64,000 nt of DNA from Juglans regia (lineage: Eukaryota > Streptophyta > Magnoliopsida > Fagales > Juglandaceae): NCBI RefSeq assembly GCF_001411555.2, contig NC_049907.1:39981482-40045481 (forward strand), given 5' to 3'. A program made the translations under genes and the position numbers. This document shows positions 58,976 to 64,000 of the stretch, piece after piece; the stretch's first letter is position 1; the number at the start of each line of letters is the position of its first letter. Under the pieces are notes generated by a model, which saw only the letters and a program-made list of their open reading frames with translations, made no database searches and had not been told where the DNA came from.

Positions 58976-59490
58976 ACGAGATCGAGTCCATCTCCCGCAT
59001 TAGTAAAGCTCTACATTTGCATCATACATGGTCAAGTCCGTCTTTCACATTAGCCGAGCTCTGCGCTCACATCATATGCGGTCGAGTCAGTCTCCCGCAT
59101 CATACGTGACTTAACAGTTAGTCTCATATTGCTTAAGTATGACTATTATATTATCTTGACTTCCTATATACTGGTTGGCATATAGGAAGCCAAGACAATC
59201 CATTTACTTGAACTCAACTTCAAGTTTATAATAAATTGTATATATCTATATACTATATATTTCTATAAATTATTTATATAAATATTAAAAATTATATATT
59301 TTTTATATTAAAAAGAGGAGGGGTGCAAAGAGGGGGGCGAGGACAGGGTCCTGCTAGGGTCAATCCATCCCCCGCCTCCACATGGAATAATCCATGCGGT
59401 GTGGGGTAGCCTGTCCACCCATATGAGCGCGGGGCAAAATGGGGCGGGGTAGCAAAGGGCAGGCCCCCACTGCCTACCCCTATTAATAAC

Positions 59491-60151
59491 ATATGTATTT
59501 ATAGGTAATTTGGAGAGAGAGAACTCATAGATGTATAAAACAAAAACTGTACTAAAATGACAATTGATCCTTGATTCCTTTGTAATGCCGACAACAAAAT
59601 GGAAAAATATCCCTCACATTTTGCTTAATTACAAACATGTCCAAAATTCTAAATAGCTGCCAACCCATATACCAACCGAAACAACCTGATACACTTAAAA
59701 TTTTAACCGGTACGAAAGATAAATCTTTCCCGTATCGACAAATACGGCCTGTATGAAATTAAAAACATTAATTTTTGTACTTCCAAGTCTAACCTGGCAA
59801 TCTAAAATGTAGTGACTTCCAATTTCTCGTAGTGACACGTCGGTTCCTGAGAAATTGCCAAGATATCCTAAAATGAATATTTATTATTTTTCCCGGAAAG
59901 AAGAGACAACTATTCACCATTTTCTGAATCAATATCTCGACATTTGTTTTGTGTGATATTCAAATATAATTGGATGATAAGTAATGATTGTAATAAATCA
60001 TTTCTAATTATATAATATTACATTAGAAGATAATAGAAGGATAATCAATCGCAAAAAGAAAAAAAAAATATATATATATAACATTACTTCTTTAAATAAA
60101 TCTCAACTTAACTAATCAATTTGAAAAATGGTTATACTCAACTCTCAATTA
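59491..60151. other. Non-coding stretch
   Basis: No gene or element recognised. Confidence 0.4.
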
Positions 60152-60250
60152 TTAAAGGTCTATGACTTGATTGACATAAATCTCTAATTTTTAAAATAGA
60201 GATTTTGAATTCGAATCCCCCTCCTCAAATGTTAAAATAAAAAAAAAAAA
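60152..60250 (+). mobile_element. SINE-like insertion
   Basis: About 99 bp ending in an A-run (60237-60250) and flanked by near-identical decamers CTCTCAATTA (60142-60151) and CTCCCAATTA (60251-60260). Inside, TATGACTTGATTGACAT resembles a tRNA-type A-box region and GAATTCGAATCCC a B-box, in the right order. Together these fit a short tRNA-derived SINE mobilised by a LINE. Confidence 0.6.
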
Positions 60251-60260
60251 CTCCCAATTA

Positions 60261-62250
60261 GCTGACTAGGTCATGACTTGCAGGTATTCATAACAACGGC
60301 AATATCTTCCCTTTTAACTTTAAGCCCAAATGAATTAGACATATGATCTATGGAAAAAGCATGCCCTCAAGTCAATATACTTGGTAATTAAGTTGGTAAC
60401 TAAGTGCATGCGCGCAGCATGATGTTGCTCCTGCACCACGTACGTTAACGTATTGCAATATTGGATAATGGATAGTACTTGGTGTTATATATTGATCACT
60501 TGTGATACTCGAGTCAATAATATTGGATATTAATTGCATATATATAACTTAAAAAGTCCAAAGAAAAATTTATCAACGTCGACCTTTCACCCTGAAAAAA
60601 GATGCATGATTACTGCCGAAAATTAGCTACCAAAGAACCACCAGCTAGCTTATTCGAGCCGAAAAGGACACCTGACGAATTAATGGATAGTGTTTTACAT
60701 TAAAAACACTATCTAATCTATATATATTTATGGAGTCAATATTACGACATTGAGGCCCAATTAAAAATTGGTTAGCACTTTTATTTTTTGTTATATAGCA
60801 CATGTTCAATCGTTTGGGCTAAGGAGATGATTCCACGTCGCTCGTTCATCTTGTGGCTCGAAATTCAGGAAAAACTAATTAATACCAACGGCTGTCTATT
60901 AATCAACCCGTGCACATAAACCCAAGACGTAACATGTGTCTGATATCTGCAACACCGAGGAGGAAAGACCGAATCATTTTTCCCTATCCTTTTGCGGAGC
61001 GTATATTCAAGTTCCTTTTGAACGGTACGATAAGTCATGGAGACGACCATTTTCAATCATAAGCTTTAGTAGTTTACACAGTCTCACTATTTCATAGACA
61101 GGAAATCTCAGTGCACCAAGATTTCCTTTATCATTTTCTGGTAAAAAAGAGAGCTTTATTAGACAACCCGTTTAGAAAAAAGATCCTACCCTCGTTGAGC
61201 GAGATTTTCTGAAAGATCTACAGCCAGTTAGATGCAACCATGCCATGCTAAATGCGGCCATGATTTCCTGGCCGGGTTCTATAGCCGAAATTGCAGGTTC
61301 TACCTGCTTTAACTTACGACACGGTGTATGCCGGATCTTCTACTCAGTTTAAAGAAAAATGTGAGCTGGCTGCAGGCTTTAAGCTGGCTTATATAAAAAG
61401 AATAACTACTATTTCTATTTTTATCTAAAATCCATAGAAACAGAATAAAGATATCAGGTGTATAGGGGTAAATGAAGCTTTGATGGACGTTGCTACTGCT
61501 GAATAAGAATCAAATTACCATTGCCACTTGCTTTCTGTCTCATCAACTTTGAACATTGCTTCTCTGGCATGATGAAAACATTCCCATGTATGACCAGTCT
61601 CTCTGGAACAGTACTCTTTTCTCACGCACACACAGACACAGGCGCTGACGAACGTGCTGATCTACTGGGTAAGACTAAATTGAAGTTACCTAGCTCGATT
61701 CACTAATAATAATATTGGAGCACGTGGACCAGAAGAGGGTGGGGAGAGGCTTATTGTAAAGTGCTTTTGTGGAGGGAACGGATCCTTCCAATTGGCAAGT
61801 TCTTTGCAAGACACTCGTGAGTTACGATACAGGCTTCCGGTTCGTGAAGACAGGTCGATCTATTAATTGATCATTGCCTTAAGTTCAGAAATCCGATTTG
61901 TTACTTTGCCATGAGACCTAGCCTATTGATGATCAGAGTTGGAATAAAACGTAGGTTCTCCGTTGAGTTTAAGCCCATTAAATTCTACTCTTCGTTCCAG
62001 CTGCTAGCCAACACACCTGGCCAACTTCATGAGTAGCACTTCATGTCAAATATCATTTTCATTTGCAATTAAATCTGTAACGTCGTTTGTGTTCAGAATT
62101 AATAAATGTATTGTAAATTTTTTAACTATAGATAACTATTTAGAAAAAAAAAACTATAGATTACTATTAAGTCAAGAACATAACAAGAAGAATGAAGAGA
62201 TGAATCGAACGCTTTGTTAAGCCAAATATAACTAATTTTTTTTTATTATC
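60261..62250. other. Non-coding stretch
   Basis: No gene recognised. Minus-strand frame 60865-61056 and plus-strand frame 61521-61706 have no domain I know. Confidence 0.4.
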
Positions 62251-62266
62251 ATATTATTTGCTCTTT

Positions 62267-62533
62267 CTTTTTTTTCTTTTTTTTTTAATAAAATGGAGGT
62301 CAAACCCCCTTATTACAAAGCATCCTCACAGAAAGGATGAGGATGAAACCGTGGTAACAATAAAGAATATAAGATCTCAAAAAAGGAGACAAACAAATAG
62401 CAAAGATCCAGCTAAAGCCACTACTAAATCCAAGATTTAGTTCTAGCTCAGAACTATTATTCTATGGAAGGTTTAAACCTACTGCATGCTCCAATGCGTG
62501 CCAGTCCATCAGCCAAGGAATTATACTCCCTAT
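62267..62533 (-). mobile_element. Tiny 5'-truncated LINE with 16-bp TSD
   Basis: Flanked by the exact 16-bp duplication ATATTATTTGCTCTTT (62251-62266 and 62534-62549). On the minus strand it begins inside an RNase H domain (REYNSLADGLARIGACSRF, stop near 62462), continues through about 180 bp of 3' untranslated sequence and ends in a poly(A) tail, seen as T-runs at 62267-62286. Target-primed reverse transcription explains all three traits. Only about 25 codons of ORF2 are present. Confidence 0.88.
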
Positions 62534-62549
62534 ATATTATTTGCTCTTT

Positions 62550-62713
62550 AATATTCCAAAGCGCGCAGGCTTTGCTTGTTTATAAATTTCCCTTCGATCG
62601 GGCCATGAGGCTACTAGCGCTTAAGACTCATGGAGACACGTTGATCAAAATTTAACAATCTAAAACAATTAATTAGAAATAATGATTTGGTATGCTAGTG
62701 GAAGAATTACATA
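62550..62713. other. Short spacer
   Basis: Non-coding. Confidence 0.4.
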
Positions 62714-64000
62714 TGTGATACCCGTATTTACGTGTATTTTGACTAAGTAAATTATTGCATTTATTAAGATTATGAATTTTCTTGTTTTAAATTTTAGATG
62801 ATTTACGTTATATTATTTTAAAATTTTTAATTGTTAATTCAATGTGTTTTCTTATTATTAATTATTGTTCATTATTTAAATTGTTCTTTAATTTAAATTA
62901 GTTGTTTGTGGGTTTTAAAATTATTGTGTTGTTGGATTTGATTATTTTATTTTACTTAGTCTTAGTGTTTAAATTATTTTATTTAAATTTATTGTTTTAA
63001 AATAATTTTTCATTGGATCTTTTTGTTACCCAAGATGTGAGGATTGGACCTCATTTCTTTTCTTTTCTTTTTTTTTTCCTGTTTCTTTTTCTTCTTTTTC
63101 TCTTTTCTCCCCTACTTCTCTCCCCATGTGCGATGTCTTCTCCTTCCCTCCCTGCGTCCGTGCGTCGTCCTCTAGCCCGTCACCATGCGCCTCCGTGGCT
63201 TCAAGTCGCACGGCTTTTGGTGCTCGCGCGCTTCCATTGCTCCACCGCTGGCCACCACCTTTTCACCACACCATCCTCGACCTCCCAGCTACCTAATGCA
63301 CCCATCCTTGGCTCCGATCTGCCACCGGTAAAGTCCATCTATCTCCATCTCCGATTTGAGCATTTTGGCCTTCAACCACCATTTACGCCGCCACCCACGG
63401 CCAACAACCACCACCATTGGCTTCACCGACATCCCTAAACCCTTCCCTATCAATCTCGGGTCTTCGTTTGTACCCGTTCAAAAGTGAGTTTTTGAGACCC
63501 ACAGCCACAGTGCATTTGGCACTGTTCTGTTGCTGTGCCGCCACTTCTAGCACCTCCGTGATCTTTCAAAATTATATTATAGCATTGTAAGTATTTTCTC
63601 AAATAACTTTTGAAATTTAAATGTATTTTCGCGCTAACTCATATTTACTACAAATTGGTTGGTTGTGCCGGACTTCGTCCGAGGAGTAACGGGGTTGATT
63701 GGATTGGGTGATGGAGTTGTTGGTATGATTGGTTTAGACTATGAGATTTGTTGGCTGTTCGGGTTTAAATATTGGTGTTTTGTGTATGACGTGGGTTGTG
63801 GCGGATATGGGTGATTTTAGGAAGTGATGATATATTTTGGGATTATGAAGGTTTTAAGTTTTGAGGAATTTAAAACAGGTTATTTAAGAAGCTTAGGCTT
63901 AATTATCGAAATATGTGATTTATTGGAAACTTACAGAAATTACGTGATTATTTTTATAGGTGACGATTTATAGTCGACTCGATATTTTTTAGGAAATTTT
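62714..64000 (+). mobile_element. Probable gypsy (Tekay-like) LTR, start
   Basis: Begins TGTGATACCCGTATTTACGT, the form of many plant chromovirus LTR starts, followed by AT-rich sequence, a T/C-rich block (63055-63130), CG-rich leader-like DNA (63140-63440) and GTTGTGCCGGACTTCGTCCG near 63664. This layout recalls Tekay/Del LTRs, which exceed 1 kb. The element leaves the window, so no end, primer site or gene confirms it. The 141-codon frame at 63013-63438 lies in this region and is probably not a gene. Confidence 0.45.

Larger units (their letters stand above)
55913..59205. mobile_element. Inverted-repeat insert with tandem arrays, class unclear
   Basis: About 88 bp at 55913-56000 is matched in reverse complement at about 59118-59205: shared words include CTTGGC, TCAAGATAATATAATA and TCATACTTAAG followed by AAT-TGAGACT-ACTG. 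Within the left arm region, AACACGACATCAATA is followed at 56058 by TGGCACTGCCTGTGGGATC, which looks like a gypsy LTR end plus primer-binding site. The interior is GC-rich (56350-57420) and then repetitive (57421-58980). No transposase, gag or pol recognised. It could be a Mutator-like non-autonomous element that took up retrotransposon sequence, or a rearranged retroelement with one inverted LTR. Confidence 0.5.
55685..59482. mobile_element. hAT element, 8-bp TSD, with large insert
   Basis: The left end TAGGGGTGCTACCCGC and the right end, read inward TAGGGGTAGGCAGTGGGGG, are hAT-type terminal inverted repeats. They are flanked by the exact 8-bp duplication TTAATAAC (55677-55684 and 59483-59490). 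The outer 200 bp on each side (CG-rich tip, AT-rich inside) look like a small non-autonomous hAT. The 3.3 kb between about 55913 and 59205 is bordered by its own long inverted repeats and appears to be a later insert. No transposase gene is present. Confidence 0.88.

Noticed and set aside
63013..63438. 141-codon open frame with a Phe/Leu-rich start
   Set aside because: The start is a translated T/C tract and the region fits a gypsy LTR leader; no domain recognised.

Overview
The window is nuclear DNA of a flowering plant, most likely a woody eudicot. It is AT-rich, has long (TA)n tracts, is packed with decayed plant transposons of most major orders, and carries two intronless plant-type C2H2 zinc-finger genes with the QALGGH finger and EAR repressor motif. 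Several MITE families resemble ones I associate with Fagales (walnut/hickory/oak relatives). That placement is an inference from memory, not from a search.

Only two host genes are supported, both on the minus strand: a TAC1-like C2H2 factor (26384-26941) and a SUPERMAN/RABBIT EARS-like factor (53117-53817). In the second, the conserved C-terminal EAR motif lies in a different frame from the zinc finger, so this copy carries a frameshift or a base error. Everything else that codes belongs to mobile elements.

Layout: 1-1960, 3' half of a broken hAT transposase gene with its right terminal repeat. 1961-5765, non-coding sequence with a 149-bp tandem array and an AT-only island. 5766-5989, hAT-type repeat end. 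7344-8055, probable solo LTR. 8321-11565, four MITE-like elements, two of them with exact 9-bp target duplications. 13166-16112, gag-only gypsy element (minus). 18690-21000, 5'-truncated LINE (minus). 23942-24590, possible solo LTR. 26384-26941, TAC1-like gene. 27895-28026, orphan CACTA end. 32561-37915, almost intact Copia element (minus). 37916-38290, plant transposon-protein fragment. About 38400-43846, internally deleted CACTA element with decayed transposase genes. 44709-45070, Mutator-type MITE. 45370-49173, complete non-autonomous CACTA element that has captured exons of a SET-domain gene. 50587-51116, Harbinger-type MITE. 53117-53817, SUP/RBE-like gene. 55685-59482, hAT element with intact 8-bp target duplication, filled by a large inverted-repeat insert with tandem arrays. 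60152-60250, SINE-like insertion. 62267-62533, tiny LINE insertion with a 16-bp target duplication. 62714-64000, probable start of a Tekay-like gypsy LTR.

The genes do not form an operon or pathway. I found no convincing new biological system. The best leads are the captured SET-domain exons inside a CACTA element and the displaced EAR motif in the SUP/RBE-like gene. Boundaries supported by target-site duplications are reliable. Family names for decayed repeats are recognition calls made without a database.
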